Counted from the stretch's first letter, positions 10,626 to 23,652 are shown. The stretch: 64,000 nt of DNA from Coffea arabica (GCF_036785885.1 NC_092323.1:14392501-14456500); one strand, 5' to 3'. Notes: generated by a model from the sequence alone, not told the origin. Numbers and translations: made by a program.

Positions 10626-13600
10626 ATGGTAATTCAGATGTCTTCTCTTTTACAGATACCGACTCTTTTTCCTCCACCTCAGTTCTCACCGCCGGCCACC
10701 GCCAACGCCGTCGCCGTATTTCCATTTACCGCCAAATTGACTCCGAACTTGACTAGCCGGAAAAAGTGTCTTACTGCAGTGTATTTCCAGAACGGCCGCG
10801 GCGGTGCGGTCGTCGTCGGTGAGGACTTGCCGCCTGACTACGCGGACTGGCATCCGAAGGAGGCTTCTGATTCTAGTAGCCGTAGAAGAGCAGGTGTGCT
10901 CCTCCATCCGACGTCGTTTCCTGGACCTTATGGAATCGGTGATCTTGGTCCTCGGGCCTTTCGCTTCCTCGATTGGCTTCATCTTGCCGGCTGCTCCGTT
11001 TGGCAGGTATATTCTCTACAAGTTTACCATTTTAAGTCATACTGGTTATTGAAGCTTTTTCCTGAGAAAAATTCAGTGCTGGGAGTCGTCAATTGGGAGA
11101 AGTTGAGGCTCTGTTTGGATTGCTGTTTCTGTGGGTATTTTTTTTTCTTTTGCTGTTTCTGTGGGTAGTTTTTTTTTTAATAAATTTTTATTTTTACTGT
11201 AGCACTTTTTTCAGATCAATGTTATATGAGTGTTTGGATTAAAAGAAAAAGTAGTGGTTGTAAAACGCAGGTATGGAATTTTCCAAGATATGTTTGAGCG
11301 TTTGATCATACCATGACGCTCATTTTCGAGCATTTCCATCGGAAATTTAGATATGTTGGAACTGGAGGCAGTCAATCATGAAAATAGGCTGATAAAGTTT
11401 TGACTTTTACAATACATGTGTATATAGTATATATTTTCAAGGTAAGGTTGACCATGTCTAAACTTTGTTAAGTTTTTTAAGGTATGAAATGAACTAATAT
11501 ATTCAATTACTCAGGAAAGTGACAAATTTGTTAAGAAATATCAGAGAAAGCAATGTTTTTGGAGTGCTATCTCTAGTAATTTTCATTCTAGTAGCTTATA
11601 GTCTAGAAAGCTTTTTACTTCTAGTTCACATCCTTTTCGGTCCCAATACCTAAAGCGATATGAAAGAGTATGCCATAGCAGTTTGCTAGAAGATTTAGTA
11701 CACTCTTTTGTATATAACTTTAGATTCCTCAACTCAATTTTGTGACTTCAGTTGATGAGTGGTTTGAGGTGTTACCTTACATGTGTGGTTGCAGGTTCTT
11801 CCTCTAGTTCCACCAGGAAGGAGAGCCAATGAAGAAGGCTCACCCTATTCTGGCCAGGTGATTGTAATCTCAGTTTTTTTCCCAATTTCTATGAAGAAGC
11901 AAATATTAGGACGAGCAGTAAATAAGGAGAAGATCTAATTTGGGAAATTTAATCAGCATAAAGTTCTAAATTGTAATGTGAAAAGGCAGATTTTCTAGAT
12001 GTCTTTCTTCTTTTTCCTGTCTGGGAAAGTGAAATAAAATTTAATTCGTTCCAGAGAAGGATAGAACTTTTGTTTTCTGGAATGCATCCCTTAATCTCTC
12101 ATCTGCTTTGAGTTCAGGACTAAGGGATTCATGTATATGCTTTTCTGTTTTATCATGTACACTCACATCATAAAACACATCATTGACACCATGTCCATTT
12201 TCTTTCTGAGCTCCCTTACGACAATTAGTGGTGTAATTGAGTCTAGTCAAGCTCGAGTTTTACCATACTCGAGCTCAAACTCGACCACTAATAGCTATGA
12301 TCGAGCTTGAGCTCATCAAGTTTTAAATTTTGCAACTTGAGCTTGACTTGCGGCATACTCAAGCTCGAGCTCAAGCTCAAGTTGAGCAAGTCACAAACCC
12401 AGGAATTTCATGTCTTAAATCTTAAAAAAAAGTTTTCACAGCCAAAAAAAACGTCAAGAAATTCCAAAACCTTAAAAAATTCAACTGCATATTCAGATTC
12501 ATAGGAACCCAAAAGACGCACAAGAAGGTTCATTGTTGCCTATGTTCTCAAGAGTCCAGATCATCAGAAATGAGTGAAAGACCTTTTGTAAACCAAAATT
12601 TTGTCCTCATACAATTTTCAAAAATGAAAATACAGATAATAGAAATCTAATAGTACCTGTAAATCCTGTGGCACCCAGATATTAGAAATCTAATAGTACC
12701 TGTATATGCTTTTCTGTTTTATCATGTACACTCACATCATAAAACACATCATGACTCCATGTCCATTTTCTTTCTGAGCTCCCTTACAACAATTAGTGGT
12801 GTAATTGAGTCTAGTCAAGCTCGAGTTTTACCATACTCGAGCTCAAACTCGACCACTAATAGCTATGATCGAGCTTGAGCTCGTCAAGTTTTAAATTTTG
12901 CAACTTGAGCTTGACTTGCGGCATACTCAAGCTCGAGCTCAAGCTCAAGTTGAGCAAGTCACAAACCCAGGAATTTCATGTCTTAAATCTTAAAAAAAAA
13001 GTTTTCACAGCCAAAAAAAAGTTAAGAAATTCCAAAACGTTAAAAAATTCAACTGCATATTCAGATTCATAGGAACCCAAAAGACGCACAAGAAGGTTCA
13101 TTGTTGCCTATGTTCTCTCTAAAGCAACGATGACAAGAGATGAGGGCAAGGGAGTGATGAAGAAGAGGTAATTAAGAGCACGAGATGCAGAGATCGGGGG
13201 CAAGAGAGTTAGTAAGCAGAGGGAAAGAGAGATGAGGGGATTTGGGGGTGGTGGTGGCTGGAAATTAACGAAAGCAAAGTGAGAGAGAAGGGTGGGATGT
13301 GGTATACATGGGGTAGCTTTAAGAAGGATTTACAAATAATTTTACATATATATATATATATATATAATTGATATGTATGAAGCTTGATAAGGCTCGCTAG
13401 TAGCTCGAGCTTGACTTGATTTCTTAATCAAGCTACTTGAACTCGAGGTCATGCTCGAGCTCAATTTTTATCGAGTTAAGTATTCTTTGAGCTGAGTACC
13501 GACGTACTCGCGAGTAGCACCCCTAATGATAATCCCTGTTAGTTATTGTGTAGCAATTTTTTCTTAAGCATGGAGGGGAAAAGCTAATTATTTGCTGTTT

Positions 13601-16600
13601 ATTTTTGTTGTGCTGACGGTAACCTTGTTAATCATCATTTTTAGGATGCAAATTGTGGCAACACCCTTTTAATCTCTCTTGATGAACTTGTGGAAGATGG
13701 TCTTTTGTCGAAGGATGAGCTTCCTAAACCACTGTGAGGATTCTTAAAGTATTGTTCTGGTCATCTTGATTTATTTCTCAAAGGTTGGAATTTCCCCTCT
13801 TTTTCTTTGTTCATGCAGAGATATAGACCATGTGAATTTCTCAACTGTTGCTAAGATAAAGGATCCATTGATAGAAAAGGTAAAAGTTCCCACATCTTTT
13901 CTGCTAGATTCCATGGTTTGGCATGAGTTATTGGCTCTTGAGTGACTTTAAGGGTATGTTTATGAAACCTAAATTGAACATTACTGTTGAAAATGGAGGA
14001 AATGTTTGGGCTTACTTTATATTCCTTTTTCAAAGAAGGCCTCAGGTTTGCACTTTGATGGGGCCTAACTTTTTCTTACTCAAAATATGGTGTAAAGCCA
14101 TTTGACGGCTGTGTACTTGCTCAAACGATTACTACAGAGCTTGGTTTGTCTTCTCTATCTCGCAGCTAGAGTTGATTCAGAAAAAGTATTCAGGAAACAA
14201 AATAACTAAGAAAATGGAAACCTAAATGGTATGTATCCCCCTTAAAGTGAGTTGTATTCCATTTTAACATCAAATAACTTTCAGAAGATGAGGCTGAATC
14301 TAGAAATAGTGGTGTGCAGTTGTGTATAGACTGAAAGATTATTTAGGCGTTATCCCTGGTGCTCTGCCTTTTATGGTTCTTCAGGACAAGAAACTTTTAT
14401 TCACAAGTAGCAAGGTTTTATGGACCATGAAAACCAATCGCTATTTGGTAATGCAAATTATGCTTATGGATCACAATTGAAACCCAGAATTAGTAAGTAA
14501 AGTTCAGTTCCAGCACTGTGCAATTTTGCATTTAACTCTTCTTTGTACTATACTAATTCCGAACCAATCTGATAATTTCAGAGTCTTTGTTCTCATATAC
14601 CCTTTTTTTACTTGCTTTCTGATTAGGCGAGCAGTATATGCCCCTCTGGCCTGGCTAAAGCAGCAAACTCTAGAGGCTAGGGCTTTGTTCACCTTTGGAC
14701 ACGAACATTATTCCGTTCTCAGCGGAAACCCACCTTACAGATTGAATGGCAATAAGATAAGCTGACCTTCAATCTAAGACAGCGCTGAGTGCTGATAGCT
14801 TGTAGTGAAAAGCCCCCTTATGAAACCAGTTGAAAGCAGCCTTTGGTACTTAAGTAGTTAAGGCTCGGAAACCCCCCCCCCCTCTCCCCAAAGCGGCTAG
14901 AAAGCTGTAACTAAAGGACTTTCAGTTTGAATAGGATAGCATAAAGTGTATTTGTACGAATGGAAACACTCTGTCAAAAGAAGCTCATGCTAACCTGCTT
15001 CAACTTTATTCTCTAACTTTTTGGCATGTTGAACTAATTGTACTTGGTTAAAAGTTATATGAAGCACGGGAAAACGAAGTCAAAAGAAAATGGATACAGA
15101 TAGGAGACGCACAAGAAACCATGCTAAGCAGTTTTTGGGTTCTGTGTTCTTTCAGATTCTTAGTGTAAAACTTTTTCTGTATTTGTTTTATGCTAAACCT
15201 TGGCTCATGGAACAATTGGCAACTTTAAGGTGCAACAAATGTTTTTGTGCTATATTTTTCTACTGACTCATTTTTTTCCTTATGTGTCTGTGTATTTTCG
15301 CTGTGGGATTTATTTATCATTTATACATTCCGCAAACCAGAACTATATTTTACTTACATGGGGACTTTTCTCCACATATGTACTTAGGCTGCAAAGAGGC
15401 TTATTATGAGTGGTGGTGAGCTCAAAAGTCAGCTTGAGCGTTTTCGGAAGGATCAAGATGTTGCAAGTAAGTGGCATATCCCTTTGTGAATCATTTTTGT
15501 ATCAAGCTGAGAAGCAACTTTGTGATATCTCTGATGCTCTTACTCTAGTTTGCACTCTAGTTTAGACTTTTGTTGGCAATGGTAGTGACAAGTACGAGTT
15601 ATGGAAGACAGTGGGGATTATGATTTCCCCCTTTTCCTAATGCAGTACATCTGCCAGGCTTCTGGTCAGGATGACATTGATTTTAAGTACTTCGAGGTAT
15701 AACTTTTCTTTTCCTTGTGTCCCCGTACAAGACAAACCCATAGGTATGTTTTGGTTTGGTCAGTTGTGTAGTGTTTTATTTAGTTGATTGGTGGAACTGA
15801 TTTTTGTAGTAGTGCTTTATACACTGAAACAAAATGGTTGAATGTGTCATAATTTTAACATGTTGCCTGACCTTAAGCACAGAGAGTTTCCTATTCTGCA
15901 TAATCTAAGCCAATCAATGCTGTAAGTTTTCGGTCTTAGCTGCTTTTGCCTTAGGACATTTTGGAATGTTCCTTCAGTTTACTTTATCTATTCATGAGAT
16001 ACAATTTTGCAACGAGAGAGACGCTCCTTTTATTCCATTTGGACATGCAAATACCAATATTAGCCGTACACTTAACAAACAGTTATGCAATACTCGCAAG
16101 CTTTTGGTAATTATGGTCCTCACTTAACAGGTTGGCTTGAAGATGCTGCATATTTTGCTGCTATTGATGATTCTTTAAATACTTTTAGCTGGTATGATTG
16201 GCCTGAACCACTGAAAAATCGCCATCTTGCAGCATTGGAAGAGATTTATCAAACTAGGAAGGATTTTGTATGGTCCATCTTAACTTTCCAGTGCTTTCCT
16301 GCCTTATGCTTCTTTTAGTTGTCAAGACTTGATTCTCAACTACCTTGTGACGATTAATATTCACTTTCTTGCACAGATTGACATATTTGTCGCTCAACAG
16401 TTTTTATTCCAGAGGCAGTGGCAAAAAATTCATGATTATGCTCACAAGAAAGGAATTAGTATAATGGGAGACATGCCAATTTATGTTGGTTATCATAGTG
16501 CAGATGTTTGGGCAAATAAGAAACAGTTTTTGCTGGTTAGTCATTATTTGATAAAATATTTTGATCTTCGAAATTATTTTGACAAGGTTCTAAAGGCTAT

Positions 16601-19600
16601 TCAACTTCCTCTAACTTCCTATACATGCTATGACAGAATAGGAGTGGTTTTCCTGTCCTAGTAAGTGGTGTTCCACCTGATGCTTTTAGTGAAACCGGTC
16701 AACTTTGGGAGAGGTACTATTGATTCCATAACTAGTGTGCAAGGATGTAAAGATATCTGCCTTTCATATTAATGCTTTTCAGGGAGTATAATGTTATTAT
16801 GCATTATATTTGAACACTAAGACCATGCTTACTAATAATTTTCAATAACTAATTCATCTAAGATTGATCATTTACTATTTGCTTAATTATTCTACTCCTA
16901 CATTAGTCAAGTGATCATCATTCTCGAACATTTTCAAGTGCTTTAGTGTTTGGTATTTATCAGAAATAAGTATTTAGCATTTGCAGCTGGCTAGTCGGGA
17001 ATGTAATGCTTGTCAGAGATGCACATGCAGATTTAGCAGTGCATCTGTGATTCTTGCTTCAGACTCGTGTAAAAGCTTCTACACCGTTTGATAGTAAGGT
17101 TAATTTTAAAAAAGGCCCTTAGTATCTATTGTTCTTCTATGGATGGAAGTAATAATGATGAAAAGTGTCAAAGAAAAATATTTTGGTGACACCGCTAAAA
17201 AAAATGATAGTATCCAGCTATGGTTTGTTTGCAGTCTGTGCTGTAGGGGATGATTCTTATAGAAGGTTTTGGTGGCCTTTCCTTACAAGTTCTTTACCAA
17301 TTAGTGCACGTAAAATTTAGATACTTTTGCTGAAGGAATTTAGTCTTACCATACACCTTTTACTTGATTTAGATGTGGAAACATATATCCACTGATTGCA
17401 GTGAGAAACATGTTAGAATGCCTTAGTTTTCTTGGATCTGAAATGCGTTGCTATTTTAAATACCATGGAGGGACCTTGTTGTATGACGAGAGAGTGCTTT
17501 ACTGCTTATATGCTTAGCCAGTGTGTTTTAGCAGGTTCTCGAAGAGAGAGAAATTAGTTTACCTGTTTTAGAATTTAGCCTTATGAAACAATAAGATCTG
17601 CACCTATTGAAGTTATAAAGCAATAGAGGTAGTTCCCTTCTCTTAGTGGTTTTGGTGGTGGTTCTACTCTAAATCTCTCTTTGACATTCTTTGTTGATTT
17701 TGGACTATCTTTAATTGACAAAATATAAACATTAGGCAGTAGCTTTCATTCAAATATGGCTTGAGAGCATGTATAGAATTTGGAGAAAACCAATGATCTC
17801 TAGTCTTGTAGATCATATATTTGACTTGATTATTAACTATGAGCTCTGTCTGTAAAGCCCCCTATATGATTGGAAAGCCATGGAGAAGGATGGATTTTCT
17901 TGGTGGATACGCCGCATTAGACGGGCTCAAAATCTGTTTGATGAATTTCGGATTGATCACTTTAGAGGATTTGCTGGCTTTTGGGCTGTTCCTTCTGGTG
18001 AGGCCATTTTCAGTTTGCTGAATTTCTGGATTGTCTGAATATCTTATTGAACTACCAATATTTTGTGTCATGCCACTTATGCAGAAGCAAAAGTTGCAAT
18101 GGTAGGAAGATGGAAGGTCAGATCTTTTTATCAGTATTTTTGGTTTTACATTTTCTGAACTATTAAAAGTAGTCACTGTGATTGTTTTTTAATTGCTGGT
18201 AGGTAGGACCTGGAAAACCTTTGTTTGATGCCATATTCAGAGCTGTTGGAAAGATCAATATCATAGCAGAAGACTTGGTATGTATGGGAAAAAAATTGGT
18301 TCCTCGGACACGTCCCTTTCAATTTTAGCTGCAACCGTAGTCAGAATTTTGATTATTACTTACAAGGTTGTGGTGTCATTGACATTGTATGCAATCAGCA
18401 CGCATTGGTGAGGAGAATTTATATCTGAGAGCTGGATGGAAGTTTATGCTGCACACCATTCATCTTTAGCCTTTTTGTTTTCTATATAATGCTCAAGTCT
18501 TATGCTTTCGTTATAAGGAGATCTGAGTTGACATGACTCGTGCCTATTGCCTTGACTACATGAATGGGTTACTATAGCTAACTATCGTCCTTGGTTTGTA
18601 CTGCTTCATTTGCTTTATAATTTCTTGGCTAAGAGTGTTCTCAGTTATGTTTCAAGACTATGGCTTTAATTTCTCTGCATCTTGTATGTTTTGCTTCTTA
18701 ATCCTGTAAATGAACCTCATCCTACTTATAATTTTCCTGAAGCTTATACTTGCCAAAACTAACCCTTTAAAGGCAAAATGACAGGGAGTGATAACTGATG
18801 ATGTGGTTCAGCTAAGAAAATCAATAGATGCACCAGGAATGGCTGTGCTTCAGTTTGGTATTCAGTCAATTTTCACTTTCTCTTGTTGTACTCATAGTGA
18901 ACGTCAATGGCTCTGAAAAACATTTTCTCTTGGTTCCTGTGTAGGGTTTGGAAGTGATGCAAAGAACCCTCATCTGCCTCACAAGCATGAGCACAATCAA
19001 GTTGTGTACACTGGAACTCATGATAATGACACTGTAATATCTCTATCTTTGTCTACGAAGTTGTAACTAATGATTTTCTTATTAAATCAATTTATTTTTT
19101 CTTCATGAGGATCATATCAGGAGAGGATATGAGCCGTGCTGTTCAAATCGAAGGCAAAGACCCTTTACAGGATTAATAAAACGAATCACAATTTTGCCAC
19201 CAAAATATAGCCAGTAAAATGCAATGGTTGTACAAAGCTGGACCACCTTTTGTCGAGTCAGAAAAATAATCAAGATAGTGTGTCTTCTGTCAGTAGAAGA
19301 TTTATTCCTCTCACTTCTTTCAGTTTACTACTCTTGTGTGAAAAATGTTTTGAAAATGTGCCAAAATGCTTTCCTTTCTTATTTATATGGTATAGTACTT
19401 GTTTATAGTTTCAAGACCAGCCCTTTCATAATTGCTAAGCAGTTCAGACCAAAAGCAGCCCCTGACAGTTTATTATGTGTTTCAGATCCGAGGATGGTGG
19501 GATGTATTGCCGCAGTGGGAGAGAGGCAATGTGAGTGTAGAATTTCTACAATGTTTAATTTCTGAAAAATTTTAGCTACACTTCAATGTGTATCCTGTCA

Positions 19601-21212
19601 ATTCCCAATCCCCAGAAAAAAAAAAAGAGAGAGGAAAGGATGCTTGTGAACTATTATATGGTACTTTTTCCCGAAAAGAATATGATTCCTTCTAGCATGC
19701 ATTCCTGTTATTATATTTGGAAAAATTCCTGTTATTATATTTGGAAAATTGCCGATACAGGTTATAAAGTATCTTGGAAGTATTGACCAAAATGAAATTT
19801 CTTGGGCACTGATCCGGGCTGCACTTTCTTCGGTCGCTCGGACTGCAATAATACCAATGCAGGACATCCTTGGATTGGGAAGTTCAGCTAGGATGAATAT
19901 TCCGGCAACTCAGGTAAAGATTAAGCTGCAAATAGATGAATGGAATAATTATTTGGCTCTGTATCCTTGTGGAATAACTATTATGCTGAAAATCCTCATT
20001 ATGCATCTTCCATTTGAAGTTTTCTTTTTGGCGGGATATGCTGCACTGCAGTAGCTTTATTTTTGGAGTCATATAGGGTCTGTTTGGTTGGAAGTAAAAT
20101 GTTTTCCTTGGGAAAATATTTTCCGTGGAAGTAATTTTCCATGAAAATCATTTCCCTTTGATCATTTTCAGGTGTTTGGTTAGCTTATTGAAAATATTTT
20201 CTTACTTCATTTTTCTGGTGTTTGTTTAACTTTTGAAATATTTTCACTTTTATCTCTATCTTTACTTTCTACACATTATAACTACATACTTCTTCCCATG
20301 CAAAATAAGAAAATTTATCTCATTGTTTAACTTTAAAAAATCTTGGAGAAATGTATATATGAATAAAAAATATCTCCTTAAGCAATAAACAAATTGCTGG
20401 CCATTTAGTGTCAAATATCAATCACATGCAATGCTTATTGTGACATATATCTTGCACTCTCACTGCTGAAAGTTTCTCTAGAAAAGAATGTCCCTATTAT
20501 ACATAATTAATTACTAGCATAGGATGAATAGGATGAGGTTTTTTTTTTTAATTTTGAATATACTAGGGGGAGGGTTGGGTTGGGTTGGGTGGTACGGGGG
20601 AAGGAGTGTAAGGAAGAAGTCTTGGGTTCGAATCCTCCTGTTTACACTTAAAAAAAAAAAAGAACATACTATAAGATGTTTTCAGTAAGTTTGGAACATA
20701 CTACAGGCGGGATGCATGCATTTCGGAAAACAACTTCAGTAAGTTTGGAAGGGAAGTTGTTTTCCATAAGATGAGTGAAAATATTTTACATAGGAAAATG
20801 TTTTCAGTAACTTTTGTGCAACCAAACACGGGAAATTAGGAAAATATTTTCCTGGAAAACATTTTCACCCGAAACAAACGGACCCATAGTGTGGATCATT
20901 TTCATTAGCATTTGCATTGGATGACATGAAATTGACATGATTCAACCTAATTTTACTACTTCAGACTGCCTGTCTTTTAAATTGGAGAATAATTGTGTGA
21001 AGATGGTTCAAAATAATGGAGTTTTTGGAGCATCAGGACCAGATAATTTCAGTTTGAAAGATGGCCTATGTTAATAATAATGTTCTTTGTCCCTCCCCCT
21101 ATTGCAGTTTGGAAATTGGAGTTGGAGGTTACCCAGTTCGATGGGTTTTGATGAGTTGAACGGTGAGGCAGAGAGATTGAGAGGAATGATTGCAACATAC
21201 GGGCGGTTGTGA
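10626..21212 (+). CDS. DPE1: 4-alpha-glucanotransferase, plastidic (disproportionating enzyme 1), 585 aa
   Basis: Sixteen exons: 10626-11006, 11795-11857, 13645-13733, 13819-13879, 15388-15466, 16131-16267, 16377-16535, 16637-16713, 17858-17997, 18085-18116, 18203-18277, 18785-18857, 18945-19033, 19486-19530, 19761-19913, 21108-21212. All have GT-AG borders and the phases join without a break (1758 nt). The protein is a GH77 amylomaltase with a Ser/Pro-rich transit peptide of about 55-60 residues. Visible motifs are AGVLLHPTSFPGPYGIGDLG, GDMPIYVGYHSADVWANKKQ, RIDHFRGF (nucleophile Asp382), IIAEDLGV (acid/base Glu429) and THDND (Asp482). DPE1 moves glucan chains between malto-oligosaccharides in the plastid during starch breakdown and releases glucose from maltotriose. 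Length is as expected. A second in-frame ATG at 10638 could also serve as start. Introns 2 and 15 carry transposons. Confidence 0.96.
12132..13117. repeat. Partial direct duplication inside DPE1 intron 2
   Basis: Positions 12132-12549 are repeated almost exactly at 12701-13117 (offset 569). Both copies start TGTATATGCTTTTCTG and end GCCTATGTTCTC. The unit covers about 94 bp of intron flank plus the first 324 bp or so of the hAT-type element. The 151 bp between the copies (12550-12700) are not found again after the second copy. Differences I saw are a few substitutions and short indels. Confidence 0.9.
12226..13525. mobile_element. Non-autonomous hAT-type element in DPE1 intron 2
   Basis: The left terminus is TAGTGGTGTAATTGAG. 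The right terminus, reverse-complemented, is TAGGGGTGCTACTCGCG; both fit the hAT TAGGGGTG pattern. Flanking 8-mers ACGACAAT (12218-12225) and ATGATAAT (13526-13533) agree at 6 of 8 sites, and both differences are C/T. The interior is packed with GAGCTCGAGC-type motifs that can fold back. There is no transposase frame. Part of the element and its left flank is duplicated internally. Confidence 0.65.
20076..20885. mobile_element. MITE in DPE1 intron 15, carrying an inner SINE
   Basis: The left end is GGGTCTGTTTGGTTGGAAG. The right end, reverse-complemented, is GGGTCCGTTTGTTTCGGGTG. Both continue into a shared AAAATGTTTTCC block, giving about 32 bases of imperfect inverted repeat. ATA lies on both sides (20073-20075 and 20886-20888), compatible with a 3-bp PIF/Harbinger duplication. 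The interior has many TGGAAAA/TTTTCC stretches. Confidence 0.65.
20566..20661 (+). mobile_element. Small SINE-like insertion with B box and A tail
   Basis: This 96-bp unit begins GGGGGAGGGTTGGG, contains the Pol III B-box sequence GGTTCGAATCC at 20625-20635, and ends in a 12-base A run. GAATATACTA (20556-20565) and GAACATACTA (20662-20671) flank it as a 10-bp target duplication with one mismatch. A tRNA-derived SINE fits all of this. It is short and may be truncated. Confidence 0.65.
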
Positions 21213-21628
21213 TGATTGGTTTGCATATCTGCAATGCAACTCTCCGTTACAAATGTTCATATCTGTTTTATGAAACCATCTTGCATTTGGCTGGTGCAGC
21301 GAAGTCATCCCTCTTCAAAGCTCCCTATTTCTTCCAGACGACTCTACTTCTTTGATGCTAGGAATAGGAGGAATTGGCCCAAAACATGCTGCCGTGCAAG
21401 ACCGTCTACTTCACACTCCTTGCTTGCCTGGAGGAAAAGGCAAACCAGGAGAAACAGATCATAGGTACGTGTAGCAGTAACACACGTGGTTATAGCTTAT
21501 CCTCAATCAACTATCAGGCTCCATGGATTTCAGAATGTATTATAATCATCGTATGGATTTCAGAACAGCACGAGCAAAAGGCTACTACAGTTGTAATTTA
21601 AACTGGCTCTGTCGGTGGTATGATGCAT

Positions 21629-21654
21629 AATAAACGTACTGAGATATGAATAAA
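21629..21654 (+). terminator. Poly(A) signals for DPE1
   Basis: Two AATAAA hexamers (21629-21634 and 21649-21654) lie about 420-440 bp after the DPE1 stop codon on the sense strand. They are the nearest canonical signals. The actual cleavage site is not visible from sequence. Confidence 0.5.
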
Positions 21655-22360
21655 AGATCAAATTCCATGGTTTGATACACATGAGAGTCTACAGCCTTTC
21701 ATTTTCATTTTCCTAATAGAATGCCTTTGCGTGGAAAACTTGCAAACTATTAAGTGGTAGATTTTGGGACTTTATTTGGTTTAGCTGTTTCAGGGATACG
21801 GTTCATCGTCTTAGAATGAGGTGCCTCCCTAGAGCCACCCAAGAGAAGAGACCTTGCAAAGGACAAAGAATTGGGAAAGTAAATTATTTATTCGAGCTTG
21901 AGTGAAAGTTTAAAACTATGGTTGTAGTGAGATGTAATTGGGTCGAGAAATTAAGAGTAACTAAGATTTTTAACTCCTTCAGATGTAAATCGATAAATTG
22001 ATGAGTGAACGGATAAGAGTCGATCACAATTGCACCAATCGTGATGAGTGGTAATGCTTGATTGGCTGCCTGACAGGGTAACAATCACTTGATTTTCTGA
22101 ATTCAGAGCCCCACAATTTGTGTTCTGCACAAGTTTGTCCCGAGTACTGTAAATCAATTGAAGTTCGGCGTAAATTAGTTTAGAAAGAAAAAAAATTAAT
22201 AAAAGTTGGCGGTCGATAAATCGGAGTCAGGTATAAACAAATTGAAGTCAGATGTAAATAAGTTGCAGTTGGTTTGTAAGTACTGTAAATAGGCAAATAT
22301 TTTGGATCATAATGTAAATGATTATTTTACCCTCAAATTGCACCAAATTGAACTTGTGAG

Positions 22361-22565
22361 GCTCTCCTCCTCCTCTTCATTCCTTCTTTCTCCTCGTCCC
22401 CTCTCCTCTGCTCCTCTCCTCACTCTCACCTTCCACCTTTTCCCTCCCCTTGGGTGGTGAGGGGAGGGAGAGAGGTGAGAGTGGGGAGGGGGTGAGAGGA
22501 GAGGGGAGGAGGGAAGGGAGGGAGGAAGGAGGAGAGGAAGAGAGAGGAGAGGAAGAGAGAAACTA
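22361..22565. repeat. Long polypyrimidine/polypurine foldback
   Basis: A nearly pure C/T stretch (about 22361-22452) meets a nearly pure G/A stretch (about 22459-22562) across a centre reading CCCTCCCCTTGGGTGGTGAG. The arms are roughly complementary (CCCTCCCC against GGGGAGGG, CTCACTCTCACC against GGTGAGAG). One strand can therefore fold into a long imperfect hairpin. The purine arm also has many GGG runs that could form G-quadruplexes. Confidence 0.8.
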
Positions 22566-23090
22566 AAAGGTAGTTGGCGGCACAATGGTAGGTTGAGATA
22601 GGTGATGAAGAAGAAGAATAAAAAGAATGATGTTTTTTTTTTTTTTGTATTTATGAGTATTTTAAGGCGTGAATTTTAAAAATTTTGAAAAGTATTTTAA
22701 GATTACTGTAGTAAAGTTGTTAAAAAATTAAACTTATAAGAGAAAAACTTGACAAAAAAAAACTCTCGTTTGCCAATCATGACCCTTATCAGTTGAGCTG
22801 GGTGTTGGAGACTCTCAGAAAGATTCTGTCGTCGACCAATAGATTATTTCATATAGATTACGACGGGCCTCACTGGTGGGATTCATGTTGGACTCACTTT
22901 CATAGCATGCAACTTAGTGTTTAGTTCCGGTCTGCAATAAAAATTTTGCTACAAAATGAGCAAAAGGTCATATACTAATTTTTTTTTTTACTTCCAAAGG
23001 TAGCAAAATGTACACACACATTCTTCATTCTTGAAAATATGATCTATGGAAATCAAAAAATCAAAATGCAATTTGAGTTCATCAAATTTA

Positions 23091-23351
23091 CTCCCCCGTC
23101 CCATTGAAAGTGTCATACTTTCCATTTTAGGATGTTTCAAAATATTTGTTATGTTAAAAAAGTCAAAACACTTTTTAGTATCTTTTTCTAATATAACCCT
23201 TATTTCTAATCATATGCATGTTATTATTCAAATTTAAATTTTGAATTTGTGAGGATAAAATTGAAAAGAGAAACACAAACATCACAATCAAGTCACTATT
23301 TTTAAAAAATTGGATTTTTAAAATATGACTAAATAATTAGAACGGAGGTAG
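23091..23351. mobile_element. Stowaway-type MITE (Tc1/mariner)
   Basis: The ends are CTCCCCCGTCCCATTG on the left and, reverse-complemented, CTACCTCCGTTC on the right. These match the CTCCCTCCGTCCC signature of Stowaway. TA lies on both sides (23089-23090 and 23352-23353). Length is 261 bp with an AT-rich centre and no coding capacity. It abuts the CYP81 pseudogene fragment that begins at about 23381. Confidence 0.8.
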
Positions 23352-23652
23352 TAACTTGCTTGATTGCCATTGTGCTCAAAATTTCTTGGCTGCGGCCACG
23401 GACAATAGAGTGGGCTATGTCTCTTCTTCTTAACCACCCTCAAGAGTTGCAAAAGGCTAGAGCTGAGCTAGATGAAACCATTGGTCAAAACCTTTTAATA
23501 GAAGATCAAGATCTTCCGAACCTGCCTTACCTACAAAGCATCATTTATGAATCGCAAAGATTATATCCAGCTGGTCCACTCCTCTTTCCACGAGAATCAT
23601 CAAGTGATTGCACCATTGGAAAACTACAAAATGCCCTCTAAAACTATTTGGG

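Larger units (their letters stand above)
21213..23090. other. DPE1 3' region and intergenic DNA
   Basis: The DPE1 3' UTR probably ends soon after the two AATAAA signals near 21629-21654. From about 21700 to 22320 the DNA is AT-rich and shows no gene. A purine/pyrimidine foldback follows at 22361-22565, then low-complexity AT sequence up to a Stowaway element. Short frames here show no domains. Confidence 0.5.

Noticed and set aside
20572-20592. Interstitial telomeric repeat (GGGTT units)
   Set aside because: The unit is GGGTT, not the plant TTTAGGG, and it is the head of a SINE-like insertion.
20625-20635. A tRNA gene
   Set aside because: Only a B box and an A tail are present, with a target duplication; no cloverleaf can be drawn. 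A SINE explains it.
22322-22585. Proline/serine-rich protein on the minus strand
   Set aside because: The frame is a by-product of the purine/pyrimidine foldback and has no domain.
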